Below, in pieces: positions 34,400 to 44,600 of a stretch of DNA of 64,000 nucleotides. Where the stretch lies: NCBI GenBank assembly GCA_964640955.1, contig CAZXJI010000007.1:62001-126000 (forward strand), in the 5' to 3' direction. Made by a program: the position numbers and the translations under genes. The notes under the pieces are model-generated. The model did no database searches. It was not told where the DNA came from and was given only the letters and a program-made list of their open reading frames with translations. The stretch comes from CAXXOK01 sp964640955 (GTDB taxonomy: Bacteria > Bacillota > Clostridia > Christensenellales > Aristaeellaceae). Position 1 is the stretch's first letter. Each line of letters starts with the position of its first letter.

Positions 34400-35401
34400 T
34401 TATCGGTTAACCATGTCGATCAGCTTGGCCGCCTGCTGCGGCGTTCCCAGCACGACCATCGTATCCCCGCGGTTAAGCACCTCGCCCGAACCGGGATTGA
34501 ATTTGAACGTATCCTCATCCCTGCGCTTCAGCGCCAGCACGACCAGCCCCGTTCGCTCGGGGATGCGCACGTCGGCCAGCGTACGGCCGTTGAGGGCGGA
34601 GGTCTGCGGGATGCACACCTCTTCCAGGTCGAGCGTTACGTCCCCCGCGCGGGTGATGACGTCCAGAAAGGAGATGACCAGCGGCCGCATCAGCAGCGTC
34701 GCGATGCGCTGGCCCCCGATCTCGCTGGGAGAAATGGTGTTGTTCGCGCCGGCCTTGACGAGCTTGTTGTGCGCGGAAGGCTCCACCGCCTTGGCGACGA
34801 TGTAGATCTGCTCGTTCATCTGCCGCGCGGTCAGCACCGTGAACACGTTTTCCGAATCGGTCGCAAGCGTGCATACGATGCCCTTCGCCGCGCGGATGCC
34901 CGCCCGCAGGAGAACGTCCTCGTGGGTGGCGTCGCCGCGTATGGTCAGCACGCCCGCCTTTTCCAGCTCCTCCACACGCTCCTCGTTTTCCTCAATCACG
35001 ATAAAGTCCGCTTTTTTCTCCACAAGGCTCTTGATAACCGTTCCGCCCACGTCGCCCGCGCCGCAGACGATGTAGTGGTCGCGCAGTTCCTGTATCTTCG
35101 CGCTCATACGCTTTCTCCTCCATGCCGCCTTCCACTCGCCCTCGAAAACGGAGGCGACCAGGCTGGTAACGCCGTAGCCGACCACGGTAATGCCCGAAAA
35201 GATGATGAGAATGGTAAACAGCTTCGCCGTCTCCGTCATGACGCCCACTTCGCCGAAGCCCACCGTGGAAATGGTGATGACGGTCATGTACAGCGCGTCC
35301 ACAAAATCCACGTTGAGCAGCATCATGTAGCCGCTCACGCCGACCAGCATCACCCCCAGCAGCATGAACAGTATGGTGACGATCTTGCGCCTGTTGTTCA
35401 C
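34400..35401 (-). CDS. two-helix potassium channel with RCK (TrkA-N/TrkA-C) domains
   Basis: 333-aa MthK-like channel: helix 1, pore helix with selectivity filter TVGFGE (46-51), helix 2 (LFTILIIFSGITVVGYGVTS), then a cytoplasmic Rossmann-fold RCK_N domain (YIVCGAGDVGGTVIKSL, GxGxxG) and an RCK_C domain (about 240-330). Expected to conduct K+ under control of a ligand at the RCK ring; in Firmicutes RCK_C domains often bind c-di-AMP, and a DarA receptor occurs in this window. It follows the alpha/alpha-toroid gene by 48 nt. Confidence 0.9.
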   Translation of the reverse strand: MNNRRKIVTILFMLLGVMLVGVSGYMMLLNVDFVDALYMTVITISTVGFGEVGVMTETAKLFTILIIFSGITVVGYGVTSLVASVFEGEWKAAWRRKRMSAKIQELRDHYIVCGAGDVGGTVIKSLVEKKADFIVIEENEERVEELEKAGVLTIRGDATHEDVLLRAGIRAAKGIVCTLATDSENVFTVLTARQMNEQIYIVAKAVEPSAHNKLVKAGANNTISPSEIGGQRIATLLMRPLVISFLDVITRAGDVTLDLEEVCIPQTSALNGRTLADVRIPERTGLVVLALKRRDEDTFKFNPGSGEVLNRGDTMVVLGTPQQAAKLIDMVNR

Positions 35402-35449
35402 GGAAGCGTACCTCTACATCGTTAGCGTGGAAAAACGGGCCGTCCGGGA

Positions 35450-36406
35450 TTATTCCATCCTTTCCAGGATGCGCATACACAGATACGTCAGATACGGGGA
35501 AGGTTCCTTCTTTTGTCCGAAATCCCAGCCCTTCATTTTGAGGTAGATCGATTCGGGCGTGAAGAACCCCTCCCCGTCCTGCCTGGAGCGGATCAGGTCG
35601 ACCATTTCCAGAAGGCGCGGGTCCTCGCGCGCCCACGGGAAGCGGCTCAGCACGCCGGCCACGCTCACGACGTCGTACCAGGCGGAAGGAGCCTTCAGCT
35701 TGCGGAAATCCTTGCCCGTATAGAAAAGAAACGGGTGCTGCGTATAGCTGTTTTCCCATAGGCTCATCAGCGCCTCCGCAGCCGTTTTGGCGGCGTCCGA
35801 GTCGCGGTATTCGGGCAGCAGGGAGAGCAGATCGGCCATGATGAGGGTGGCGTACGGGCAGCAGTCGTCCCTGCGGCCCGGGCCGCGAAACGCCCCCAAC
35901 TCCGGCGAGGCGGCGCAGGGGAAGCCGTTTTCCCGGCAAAGCCCCGCCAGGGCCGTGACGCCGGGGCGGATATCCGTTTCGTAATCCGCGTTCGCCAGCA
36001 CAAGCGCCTTGAGCAGCCAGGGAGCGTCGCACAGGCACCAGCAGAACACGTCCGTCCCCGTGCCGCCGAAGTGCGTGGGAACGTTGACCAGCGACCGGTA
36101 CACGCCGTTTTCGTCCTTATGCGCCAGTATCCCGCCGATCGCCGCATCGATCTCAGGCACGGACGTATCCAGCCCCAGTTCCAAAAGAAACAGCAGCTTC
36201 TGCGCCGGGAGCGCCGGGTTTTTGTGGCTGGAGATCCGCGTGTCGTGGAAGTTCTCCACGTCCTTCAGGTACCCGCGTATCCGTTCGTCCGCGAGCGTCG
36301 CCTGCCGCAGAGGTTCCGTTTCCGGCGGCGTTTTGCTGCCCAGGTGGCGTTCGATCGCGTATTTCAGCCAGTCCTCGCTGCGCGCGAGCAATGCCTGGTA
36401 ATCCAT
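35450..36406 (-). CDS. alpha/alpha-toroid (prenyltransferase-like) protein of unknown function
   Basis: 318 aa, helical, with repeated segments like GGILAHKDENGVYRSLVNVP and LIRSRQDGEGFFTPESIYLK, each a helix pair ending in a glycine-rich turn, which suggests a terpenoid-cyclase/prenyltransferase-type toroid. Many Cys (CWCLCDAPWL, DDCCPYATL) could bind a metal. No catalytic assignment is made. It is the first gene before the potassium channel and has a plausible promoter at 36505-36534. Confidence 0.65.
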   Translation of the reverse strand: MDYQALLARSEDWLKYAIERHLGSKTPPETEPLRQATLADERIRGYLKDVENFHDTRISSHKNPALPAQKLLFLLELGLDTSVPEIDAAIGGILAHKDENGVYRSLVNVPTHFGGTGTDVFCWCLCDAPWLLKALVLANADYETDIRPGVTALAGLCRENGFPCAASPELGAFRGPGRRDDCCPYATLIMADLLSLLPEYRDSDAAKTAAEALMSLWENSYTQHPFLFYTGKDFRKLKAPSAWYDVVSVAGVLSRFPWAREDPRLLEMVDLIRSRQDGEGFFTPESIYLKMKGWDFGQKKEPSPYLTYLCMRILERME

Positions 36407-36504
36407 TCCTTTTTCTCCTTTGCGTGCGTCGGTCGATATCGGTACGTTATGCGGGCCGGTCGAGGGGTAGCGCGAAAAGGGAGTGTCTTCAACTGCTTTT
36501 GATC

Positions 36505-36534
36505 AGTATAACATAGGAAAGCATATCCGTGAAA
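36505..36534 (-). promoter_or_regulatory. promoter of the toroid protein-channel pair
   Basis: On the minus strand TTTCAC (36529-36534), 18-nt spacer, TATACT (36505-36510). Confidence 0.5.
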
Positions 36535-36578
36535 GGGCGTTTCGTGCCTCTGCCCTGCTGCCGTTATGCCTCGGCGCG

Positions 36579-37370
36579 CTAAAAGCGGTACCCGGCCGCG
36601 CGCAGGGCCTGCAACAGGTCGCCGGGCTCCAGGGCGCCGGTCAGCACGCGCAGCGTATCGCCCAGATACGGCACCATCGCTTTGCTTGGATCGTCCGCGA
36701 ACGCCCGGACCTCCGCAGCGTCGCATTTCAGAAAGACAAGGGCGTCCTGTTCCTGCTCGTCCCGGCGCACAAGCGGTTCGTTGTGGCGCTCAAAGGCGGC
36801 GCGGCACTCCTCCCGGTTCAGGTCGAGCCGCGCGATGTGGGACACGTTCAAGCCGCGCATCCCCTCCCGCGTCAGAGTCCAGACGGGATGGGCGCTTACG
36901 ATGTGCGCCGAAAGACCGGTTTCCTCCTCCACTTCCCGCCGGAGCCCCCTTTGCAGGTCGAAAACGCCGTTTACGCAGTCCGCCGCGTCCAGCGCGCCGC
37001 CGACAAAAACGATGCGCCCGGCGTGAGCCGTTTTGCGGCTGGCCTCGGCCATGCCGTAATAGCCGTCCGTCGTTTGCAGGATGCAGCTGGTGGCGACCGA
37101 CCGGCAGCGGTACTCGCCGATCTCCGGGTGAACGAGCGTATACAGGTAGTGCGCGTAGTTCGTCTCGGCCAGGATGAAGCGGAGCTTGCCGCCCGCCCGT
37201 TCCAAACGGCTTACGGCGTAAATCCTTCCGTTTGTACAGGGCTCTCCCGCGCGCATCAGCGCCGACCAGTGGCGGTCGATATCGGCCCGCAGCGCCTCGG
37301 GCAGGTAAAGGGATTCGCCCGAGTTGATAAACACGCTGTCTACATAGCGGTATACGAGTCTGCTTTGCAT
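36579..37370 (-). CDS. Nudix hydrolase family protein
   Basis: 263 aa. The core of the Nudix box REVEEETGL is intact (about residue 150), but the first half (expected G-x5-E) is degenerate: the E position carries F. It therefore may bind rather than hydrolyse nucleotides, or use another glutamate. RIVFVGGALDAAD resembles the strand before the box. ATG 37370 follows AAAGGG. 50 nt downstream of the flavodoxin-ferredoxin gene, probably same transcript. Confidence 0.75.
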   Translation of the reverse strand: MQSRLVYRYVDSVFINSGESLYLPEALRADIDRHWSALMRAGEPCTNGRIYAVSRLERAGGKLRFILAETNYAHYLYTLVHPEIGEYRCRSVATSCILQTTDGYYGMAEASRKTAHAGRIVFVGGALDAADCVNGVFDLQRGLRREVEEETGLSAHIVSAHPVWTLTREGMRGLNVSHIARLDLNREECRAAFERHNEPLVRRDEQEQDALVFLKCDAAEVRAFADDPSKAMVPYLGDTLRVLTGALEPGDLLQALRAAGYRF

Positions 37371-37419
37371 GGGTGCCCTTTCAGAAAGCGCGGTCCGCGC
37401 GCCGTCGGCAGCCGTTCCC

Positions 37420-38169
37420 CTACAGGAAGTATTCGTTCTCCCTCCGCTGCTTGAGCTTTTCGGAAAAGCTCTTCGCAAACGTAAGGTAGTTTTCCACGTT
37501 CATGTTCTTTGCGCCCGTCGGGCAGTTGCGGATGCAGCGGAAGCAGGAAATGCACGATTCGCCGATCGTCCTGCAGTCCGGCCCGATGGCCTGTGTCGGG
37601 CAGTTTTGTACGCACAGGCCGCAGGAAACGCAGGCGTCGGAGGTCAGCGGCCGGAAGGAGCCGCCGTTTCCGCCGTCCCTGTACGGCCGGTTGCCGCTGA
37701 TCCGTATCGGCTCCGTGGGATCGTTCTGCGCGGCTTTGCGGGCAAACGCCCGATCCGCGGCCAGATCGCCGGCATCGGGCCGATCGGTTTGAATGTCGCC
37801 GAACGTATGGCGGCCGACCAGCGCGGCCGCGCCCCTGACCACAAAGCCCTGCGCCCGCGCCGTGTCGGCCAGCTCCAGAAGCGCGTCGTCGTAGTGGCGG
37901 TTGCCGTAGGTGACCAGCACGATGCAAGGCGTCCGGGTCCCCCGGAACCGGGAAAGCCGGGCCGCCGCCACCTTCGGGATGCGTCCGCCGTATACGGGCG
38001 CGCCGATGATTGCGAAATCCTCGGGCGTCAAAACGCGCAGCGCCGGTTCCGCTTCGACCGTCACGTCGCAGTCCAGGCATTCGTCGCCAAGGGAAGCCGC
38101 CATGGCGTTCACGCTCTTCTGCGTGTTTCCGGTCGGTGAAAAGTAGATTTTGACAATTCTTCTGCTCAT
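37420..38169 (-). CDS. EFR1-type flavodoxin/ferredoxin fusion protein
   Basis: 249 aa. N-terminal flavodoxin-like domain with FMN phosphate loop YFSPTGNTQKSV and GAPVYGGRIP, then a C-terminal ferredoxin domain with two 4Fe-4S motifs, CVSCGLCVQNCPT and CISCFRCIRNCPT. A redox carrier of anaerobes; partner unknown. GGGAGG lies at good distance before ATG 38169; the open frame upstream lacks homology. Confidence 0.9.
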   Translation of the reverse strand: MSRRIVKIYFSPTGNTQKSVNAMAASLGDECLDCDVTVEAEPALRVLTPEDFAIIGAPVYGGRIPKVAAARLSRFRGTRTPCIVLVTYGNRHYDDALLELADTARAQGFVVRGAAALVGRHTFGDIQTDRPDAGDLAADRAFARKAAQNDPTEPIRISGNRPYRDGGNGGSFRPLTSDACVSCGLCVQNCPTQAIGPDCRTIGESCISCFRCIRNCPTGAKNMNVENYLTFAKSFSEKLKQRRENEYFL

Positions 38170-38369
38170 AGGAACCTCCCGTTGTATTGATAGAACCACT
38201 ATACCATCATCTTCCCCGTTTTGATACCGCTAAGTTCCGGCCTGTGCCGGCGGGAGGAAATGCAGATGGCCGTTTTTGCTTTCGTTATGGAAGGCATAGC
38301 CGCCGTTCCTTGTCCGCGTTCCGCCGATCGCAACGGCCCGGGCGATTCTCCCCATGGCCCGTCGCACAA

Positions 38370-38407
38370 GAAAAGCGCCCATGCGGACTGAACGGACCCG
38401 CATGGGC
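38370..38407 (-). terminator. terminator of the HicB/DinB-like gene
   Basis: On the minus strand a perfect 10-bp stem GCCCATGCGG / CCGCATGGGC followed by GCTTTTCTTG. Confidence 0.7.
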
Positions 38408-38435
38408 CGAATGGGTAAAGGAGCGGCATAAGCGG

Positions 38436-39146
38436 CTAACCCTGAAAATAAAACACGTCGGGGATGCGCTCGTCGCCGAACGCCTTGCGCGCCGCGCGGT
38501 ACAGCGCTTTCGCATGGATCCGGTCATGCCATACGAAACGGCGGAGCACTTTGCGAAGCGTCCACTGTTCGTGAAAGCTTCCGTCGAAAATACGGTTGTC
38601 CAAAAAACCCGTTCGCGTCTCGAGCTTTTCAAACGCGCGCTTCCGACATGCCGCAATCGTACCGTCCTGATCGGCGTGCAAACCGATCTCCCCGAAGTAA
38701 TACGGATTGACTCCCCTCGTATGCTCATACATCTGCCGCGCGGTTACCGGCACACCGCCGTAAAAGGTCGCGCGTTCGGGTAGCAGCCGTTTTTCCTTGT
38801 CGGGCACCGAGGCGTACAGCGTTTCAAAATCCGCGGCGGATTTCATCGCAAGCGCCTTCAGCGCTTCGTATTCTTCCCGGCTCAGCGGCGGCGTTTCGCT
38901 TTCAAACAAAACGTCCGAGTCGGCATCGGCGATTTGCAGCTCGGAAGCCTTTTCCTGTACGATCTCCGTTTCGACCTGCAAACGGGAACGAACCCCGGTT
39001 TTCCAGGCCAGATACGCGCCTATTTCCCGCTGCATCTTGGCGAGGGCCTCTTCCCGGCTTGCGCCGCGCGTGAAGGCGCCGGTGAATTGGTCGGCGTAGA
39101 GAAGCGAGTCGTTTCCGTTATGCTCCCACACGCAACGGACCCGCAT
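38436..39146 (-). CDS. HicB-like/DinB-like fusion protein
   Basis: 236 aa. Residues 1-55 look like a HicB/UPF0150 domain (YADQFTGAFTRGASREEALA, then EIGAYLAW), normally a partner of HicA toxins. The remainder from about 95 looks like a DinB four-helix bundle, with metal-ligand type histidines in QMYEHTRGVN and WHDRIHAKALYRAA. No hicA is adjacent. ATG 39146 has GAGGTGAG 4 nt upstream; the frame is open 13 codons further without support. Function unknown. Confidence 0.6.
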   Translation of the reverse strand: MRVRCVWEHNGNDSLLYADQFTGAFTRGASREEALAKMQREIGAYLAWKTGVRSRLQVETEIVQEKASELQIADADSDVLFESETPPLSREEYEALKALAMKSAADFETLYASVPDKEKRLLPERATFYGGVPVTARQMYEHTRGVNPYYFGEIGLHADQDGTIAACRKRAFEKLETRTGFLDNRIFDGSFHEQWTLRKVLRRFVWHDRIHAKALYRAARKAFGDERIPDVFYFQG

Positions 39147-39273
39147 AAGTCTCACCTCGGCTAATAACGTCGTTTCGTCCTTCATGCCGGCGCGGAAACC
39201 CTATGGCCGTATAAAACGATGCCATGACTGGTATGGAATGGCCCCCGGGGCGCGTCGCGGGCCTGTGCCGATG

Positions 39274-39654
39274 CTATTCCGCCGCCGGTTCGGAGGCGGA
39301 ATAATCGATATCCGCAATGCGCAGGATCTTGGCGCCGCCCTCCAGATCCGCGTAAATATACACGAACGCGTAGCTGGTAACGGGCTCCAGCGTGACCGTC
39401 GTGCATTTGCACAGCAGGCAGTAATTGCTGCCCGCAACGACCTGGCTTGCCAGATAGGCCACGGGCTCCAGATGGCTGCCCGTCCACCCGTCCAGCGCCT
39501 TGTTCAAGGCTTCCGTAACCTCCTGCGGGATCTCGGCGGGGTTTCCCGCGTTAACTGTCCAGCCTCCCGCCAGCTGGCCTTCCGCCAAAGCGGGAATGAC
39601 GAGGGTGGAAAACACAAGGGTGATCATCAGAATGACGGAGAACACCTTTTTCAT
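39274..39654 (-). CDS. small secreted cystatin-like protein
   Basis: 126 aa. Signal peptide MKKVFSVILMITLVFSTLVI with PALA cleavage site. The mature part carries a Gly-Gly near its N-terminus (LAGGW, residues 29-32), a helix-like stretch (EIPQEVTEALNKAL) and QVVAGSNY (71-78), which matches the QxVxG inhibitory loop of cystatins, with a CLLCKC cysteine cluster. It may inhibit cysteine proteases or be a fold relative only. It ends in an acidic tail. Promoter at 39752-39780. Confidence 0.7.
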   Translation of the reverse strand: MKKVFSVILMITLVFSTLVIPALAEGQLAGGWTVNAGNPAEIPQEVTEALNKALDGWTGSHLEPVAYLASQVVAGSNYCLLCKCTTVTLEPVTSYAFVYIYADLEGGAKILRIADIDYSASEPAAE

Positions 39655-39751
39655 ACGATAGCCCTTCCTTTCCATGTCGTTCGCTGTCGTTCGCTGTGTC
39701 GCTTCTCTATACAGATGTTCCAATGATGACGAAGCGCCCTATCTATCGTAC

Positions 39752-39780
39752 ATTGTACCATATATACCGTTTTTGTGAAA
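39752..39780 (-). promoter_or_regulatory. promoter of the cystatin-like gene
   Basis: On the minus strand TTTCAC (39775-39780), 17-nt spacer, TACAAT (39752-39757) with an extended TGG. Confidence 0.65.
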
Positions 39781-39809
39781 TGCCGAACGGTTTCCCGAAG
39801 CGCGCTCCC

Positions 39810-40712
39810 CTACAGCACCATTTCCGTGGCAAACGCAACGACCGCGTCGCCGATGATCCTGACTTCCTTCGGCCGGTTCTGGTCGATCGTCACCTGCACT
39901 TCCATCGTTCCCGCCCGTCCGATGGCCTCGCCCTGCATCGCCTGAAAAGCAAACAGGGAGCCGTTATGCTCAACCAGTCCGTAGTGTATCAGGTACGCGC
40001 CGAGGGGCCCGTTCGCATTGCCCGTTACGGGATCCTCGTTAATGCCGATGGCCGGAGCGAACATTCTGCCGTGGACCATCGGCGTTTCGTTGCGGTGGAT
40101 GGTAAAGACGTAATAACCGTTGCATCCGATCTCGCCGCTGAGCCTTGCAAGGCGGCTCATGTCGGGCGCCAGGCCGTGGAGCCTGCCGATGTCTTTGATG
40201 CCGATCATAACTTTGGAATGGCCGGTCGACGCGATCGCGACGGGAAAGCGCTGTAGAATACCCTGCTCCGTAATCCCAAGCGCGCCGGTCAACGCTTTCC
40301 GTACCTCGCCGGGAAGCGGATCGCCGATCTCCGGTTTTCCCTGGGTCATGGTGATGCGATAGTCGCCGTTTTCCAGCACGATATCAACCGGCAGAATGCC
40401 CGCGCCCGTTTTTTGCCATACGCGCGTCGTTTTGAGATGGTTTTCCCTTGCCCTCGCGTAATGGGCGGCGATCGTTGCGTGACCGCAGATCGGTACTTCT
40501 TTTGTCGGCGTGAAAAAGCGAAGCCGGACGTCGTAAGCGTCGTCCTGCGAGCCCAGTATAAATGCCGTCTCCGAGTTGTTCAATTCACGCGCAAGGCTCT
40601 GCATTTGCCCGTCGGTTAAACCGTCCGCGTTGGTCACCACGCCGGCGGGGTTCCCCGTGAATCTCTCTTTCGTAAACGAATCGATCTGGTAAACGCGGTA
40701 TGCCTTTTCCAT
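39810..40712 (-). CDS. PhzF family isomerase
   Basis: 300 aa, diaminopimelate-epimerase fold. Family motifs FTGNPAGVV, the catalytic glutamate in LNNSETAFIL, EVPICGHATIAAHY, and DPVTGNANGPLGAYLI are intact. No other phenazine genes are near, so the substrate is unknown, as for most PhzF-like proteins. A TATAAT lies on the minus strand at 40792-40797. Confidence 0.92.
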   Translation of the reverse strand: MEKAYRVYQIDSFTKERFTGNPAGVVTNADGLTDGQMQSLARELNNSETAFILGSQDDAYDVRLRFFTPTKEVPICGHATIAAHYARARENHLKTTRVWQKTGAGILPVDIVLENGDYRITMTQGKPEIGDPLPGEVRKALTGALGITEQGILQRFPVAIASTGHSKVMIGIKDIGRLHGLAPDMSRLARLSGEIGCNGYYVFTIHRNETPMVHGRMFAPAIGINEDPVTGNANGPLGAYLIHYGLVEHNGSLFAFQAMQGEAIGRAGTMEVQVTIDQNRPKEVRIIGDAVVAFATEMVL

Positions 40713-40908
40713 CGCTTTTCACCCACCTGTTTGCTGTCGTTGCCATACAATTAAGCGCGTTCTTTTCCCTTAGACGCGTCGTATCCGGGACATTATAGCC
40801 GAATGAGAGGCAAAAAGAAAGCGCGCGTGAAAACCGACGCCTCGTACGACGATCCCGGCAGGCGACGAGCGATGCGCCGCCCAAAAGCAGGGGCGGAGCA
40901 ACGCAATT

Positions 40909-41169
40909 CTATTGGCATGAATCGGTTATTCGCTCCACATGGATTTGCACCCGTTCCTCATCCGGGCATTTGACGTCGCACACAGGGGCCTTCCCGTCAC
41001 CGTAATCTAAAATTGCTCCGCTCTGCAGCGCATAAACCGCCGGATAGGCACAATGCCACAATTCATGGCACAAAGGCGGGCATAAGTCCTCCACCACAAA
41101 GCAATCGCCCGCTTTATGGTAACCGCATCGACATCTGCTTTCAACGACCGTTATGCGTACCTTTGACAT
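40909..41169 (-). CDS. TIGR04076 family cysteine-rich protein
   Basis: 86 aa, matching the small TIGR04076 family: VRITVVESRCRCGYHKAGD, then a CPPLCHELWHCAYPAVYALQ-type Cys/His core and DVKCPD near the end. Probably metal-binding; function unknown. ATG 41169 has GGAGGGG just upstream (short spacing); ATG 41181 is in frame without a site. Confidence 0.8.
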   Translation of the reverse strand: MSKVRITVVESRCRCGYHKAGDCFVVEDLCPPLCHELWHCAYPAVYALQSGAILDYGDGKAPVCDVKCPDEERVQIHVERITDSCQ

Positions 41170-41300
41170 ATGCCCCTCCATTTCGGTTTCTGGTTGCCAA
41201 TGACGAAGCTCAATATGTGTATGTCACCGGGTTTGTCCTATGTGATTATAGCAGAAATATTCCGCTTATGTTGTTCAACTGCAATAAATAACCTTGATAC

Positions 41301-41347
41301 AAAAAGCACTTCTAGAGGAATTTGCTCAATCCCTCTAGAAGTGTTTT
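41301..41347 (-). terminator. terminator of the tRNA-Leu gene
   Basis: On the minus strand CACTTCTAGAGG ... CCTCTAGAAGTG (about 12-bp stem) followed by CTTTTTG, starting immediately after the tRNA 3' end. Confidence 0.88.
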
Positions 41348-41433
41348 TGGTGCCGAAGGCGGGACTTGAACCCGCACGGTATCTCTACCAACGGATTTTG
41401 AGTCCGTCACGTCTGCCATTCCATCACTTCGGC
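41348..41433 (-). tRNA. tRNA-Leu (anticodon CAA)
   Basis: 86 nt including an encoded 3' CCA. Acceptor stem GCCGAAG / CTTCGGC, anticodon loop CTCAAAA inside ACGGA/TCCGT giving CAA, T arm GCGGGTTCAAGTCCCGC, and the long variable arm (TGGTAGAGATACCG) of class II leucine tRNAs. Confidence 0.96.
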
Positions 41434-41633
41434 GAAACAAAGGGATTATACCATCCCCCCGGCGCTTTTTCAAGGGTGAAAAGCAAGCATGTTCAAAACC
41501 ACCGGCGCCGCCGTCGCACTTCCTTCATTTTTCCGGTGTAAAACGGTAAACATTTTCGCCCGTGGGGGAAGATTTCGCATCAGCTCTACGTCCTATGCTA
41601 TGGAAACTTACAGATAAACGGAGGCGTCCGCTA

Positions 41634-44600
41634 ATGAAGAAAATTTTGTCCGTCATACTGACGATCGCGCTGATACTGACGCTGGTTCCGGCCGTATCGC
41701 TGGCCACGACGCAGTACGGCTACGTAACGGGCGGGTGGCTGCGGCTGCGTTCCGGCCCCTCGTTCAACTATTCCACCATCGCGTCGTATTACACCGGCAC
41801 GAAGGTGGAGATTCTTGCCACCTCGGGCAGCTGGTATCAGGTGGAAACACCCGACGGCAAGACGGGGTACATGTATTCCTCCTACATCACCTTCTCCACG
41901 CCCAGCACCGGCACCGCCTACGTCACCAGCAGCAACGGCTACGGCGTGCGCCTGCGCACGGGCCCCAGCACCGTATACTCCATTATCGGGGTGTACCCGG
42001 TGGGCACCGCCGTTACGGTGCTGCAAACCGGCACCAACTGGTGCAAGATTACCATCGGCAGCCGTACGGGCTACATGATGAAAAAGTTCCTGACCACCTC
42101 CAGCGGCGGCGGTGGCAGCTCCTCCGGCGATACCGCCACCATCTGGAGCCCCAACGGCTACGGCGTGCGCCTGCGCACGGGTCCCGGCAAGGGGTATTCC
42201 ATCATCGGCGTGTACAGCGTCGGTACGACCGTTACCGTTCACTCGCACGGCACTACGTGGGATTACATCACCGTAGGCAGCCGTACGGGCTACATGATGA
42301 ATTACTACCTCACCAACTACTCCTCCTCCACCGCGGTGGCCACGAGCATCTCCGTTACGCCCGCGTCCGCGACTTCCGCGCAGGGCAGCATGGTGGCGCT
42401 GACGACCACGGTGGACGGCACCAACCTTTCCAGCCCCTCCTATACGCTGGCGGTTACGCAAAACGCCTCCATGGCCTCCATCAGCGGCAACAACCTCGTC
42501 ATCAACTCCACGGCGATCGTCGGCTCGGTGATCGAGGTCACCGCCACGAGCGTGGACAATAACAGCTCCGGCAATAAGATTACCGCCACCTGCCAGGTAA
42601 CCGTTACGCAGAGCGACGCGGTCGTTACCAGCTTCACCTTCGATAAGACCGATGCCACGGCTACCGTCACCGCTTCCGGCGCGAGCCTGGACGTGACGCC
42701 GACCATTCTGGGCATCAACCTGACGTCCCCGTACTTCACGCTGGCGGTATCCTCCAACGCTTCGGCGTACGTCACCGCCACGCGCGTCACCTCGGGACAC
42801 ATCCTCATCAGCATCGGTAGTTCCATTCCCGACAATACGGTGTTCACCGTCACCGGCACCACGCTCAACGCCGACGCGGGCGGCAACCCGCTGACCGCCA
42901 CCATTACCGTAACGGCAGTCAAGACCGGCACGCTCAGCGGCATCGAGCTGACACCCGTGTCCTCCACCATCAATCAGGGCGATTCGACCACGATCCACGT
43001 CAAGCTCACCTATTCCAACGGCAGTTACGTGGATAACGCGCCCTCCTCCATGTACACGCTTTCCATCCTGAGCGGCGCTTCCTACGCGACGCTCTCCGGA
43101 AACACCCTCACCGGCGCGTCCTTCACCTCCACCTCCGATCAGACGGTCACCGTGAAGGGCGTAGCGACGGACAACACGTCGCTGACCGATACGTGCGATG
43201 TCACCGTCAAAGCTCTGACCACGCCGGGTGCGCCTTCCCTCACCGTCGCCAAGGCGGAAACCAGTCAGGTGAAGCTCACCTGGTCGGCTCCCGGCGACAA
43301 CGGCGGCAGCGCCCTGACCGGTTACAAGGTGTACGTCAGCGAAACCAGCACCATCAGCTCCTCACCCTATACCACCACCGGCGCGGGCGACCTCAACGCC
43401 ACGGTCGGCGGGCTGACCAACGGCACGACCTACTACTTCTGGATCGTCGCCGTCAACGCGCAGGGCGACGGTACCCCCAGCAACAGCCTGAGCGCCACGC
43501 CCAACATAAGCGCGCCCGACGCGCCCACCGGCCTCACGCTCGACTCCCGCGGCGACGGTCAGGTGACCGTCAGCTGGACGGCGCCTGCCTATGACGGAGG
43601 CTCCGCGATTACGGTGTACCGCGTATATTACACCGCTACGGATTACACCACCACCTCGGGCCTGACCCAGACGCTTACGGGGCTAACGAACGGCACGACT
43701 TACACCGTGTTCGTCAAGGCCGTCAACAGCGTGGGCGAAGGCGCGGCCAGCAACTCCATCGCAGCCGTTCCCGCCACCGCCCCCGGCGCGCCCGGAAGCC
43801 TCGCGGTCACGGGCGGCGTAGCCAAGGCCGACCTCACGTGGAACGCCCCGTCCGCCAACGGCAGCGTCATCAGCGGATACACGGTCGAATACAGTACCAC
43901 CTCGGACTTCAGCGGAACAATCAACACGCAGACGGCTTCGTCCACCAGCTGCGAAGTGTCCATTACGGACGCGGGCACGTGGTACTTCCGCGTGTATGCC
44001 AACAGCGATCTGGGCGACGGTGCCTACAGCGACGTAAAGACCGCTTCCATCCAGCTGCCCGCACCCACGGTCAGCCAGGCGGAAGGCACGTATACCGACA
44101 GCGTGAGCGTGGCGCTGAGCTGCGCCGTGTCCGGCGCGACCATCCACTACACCACGGACGGCGCGGAGCCTACCGAGACCGATGCCGCCTATGCCGGCGC
44201 CCTGTCCATTACCCAGAACACGACCGTCAAGGCCAAGGCCTTCGCCACGGGCATGACCGCAAGCGCCGTGACCACCGCGACGTATACCATCAAGGTCGGC
44301 ACCGCGCCGGGCTTCGCGCCCGTCGGCGGAACGTACAACGCGGTTCAGACCGTGTTCCTCACGGCTACGGCGGGCGACAACATTTACTACACGACAAACG
44401 GGTCCACCCCCGACGCGAGCAGCGCGCTGTACGACAGCGTCACGGGCATCACGGTCGATTCGTCGATGACCGTCAAGGCCATCGCGGTGCGTTACCAGTG
44501 CGAAGCCAGCGACGCCAACAGCGCGGTGTATACCATCAAGGTCGCCACGCCCGCCATCAGCGACGACGGTACGAACGCAACCATCACCTGCGCGACCGGC

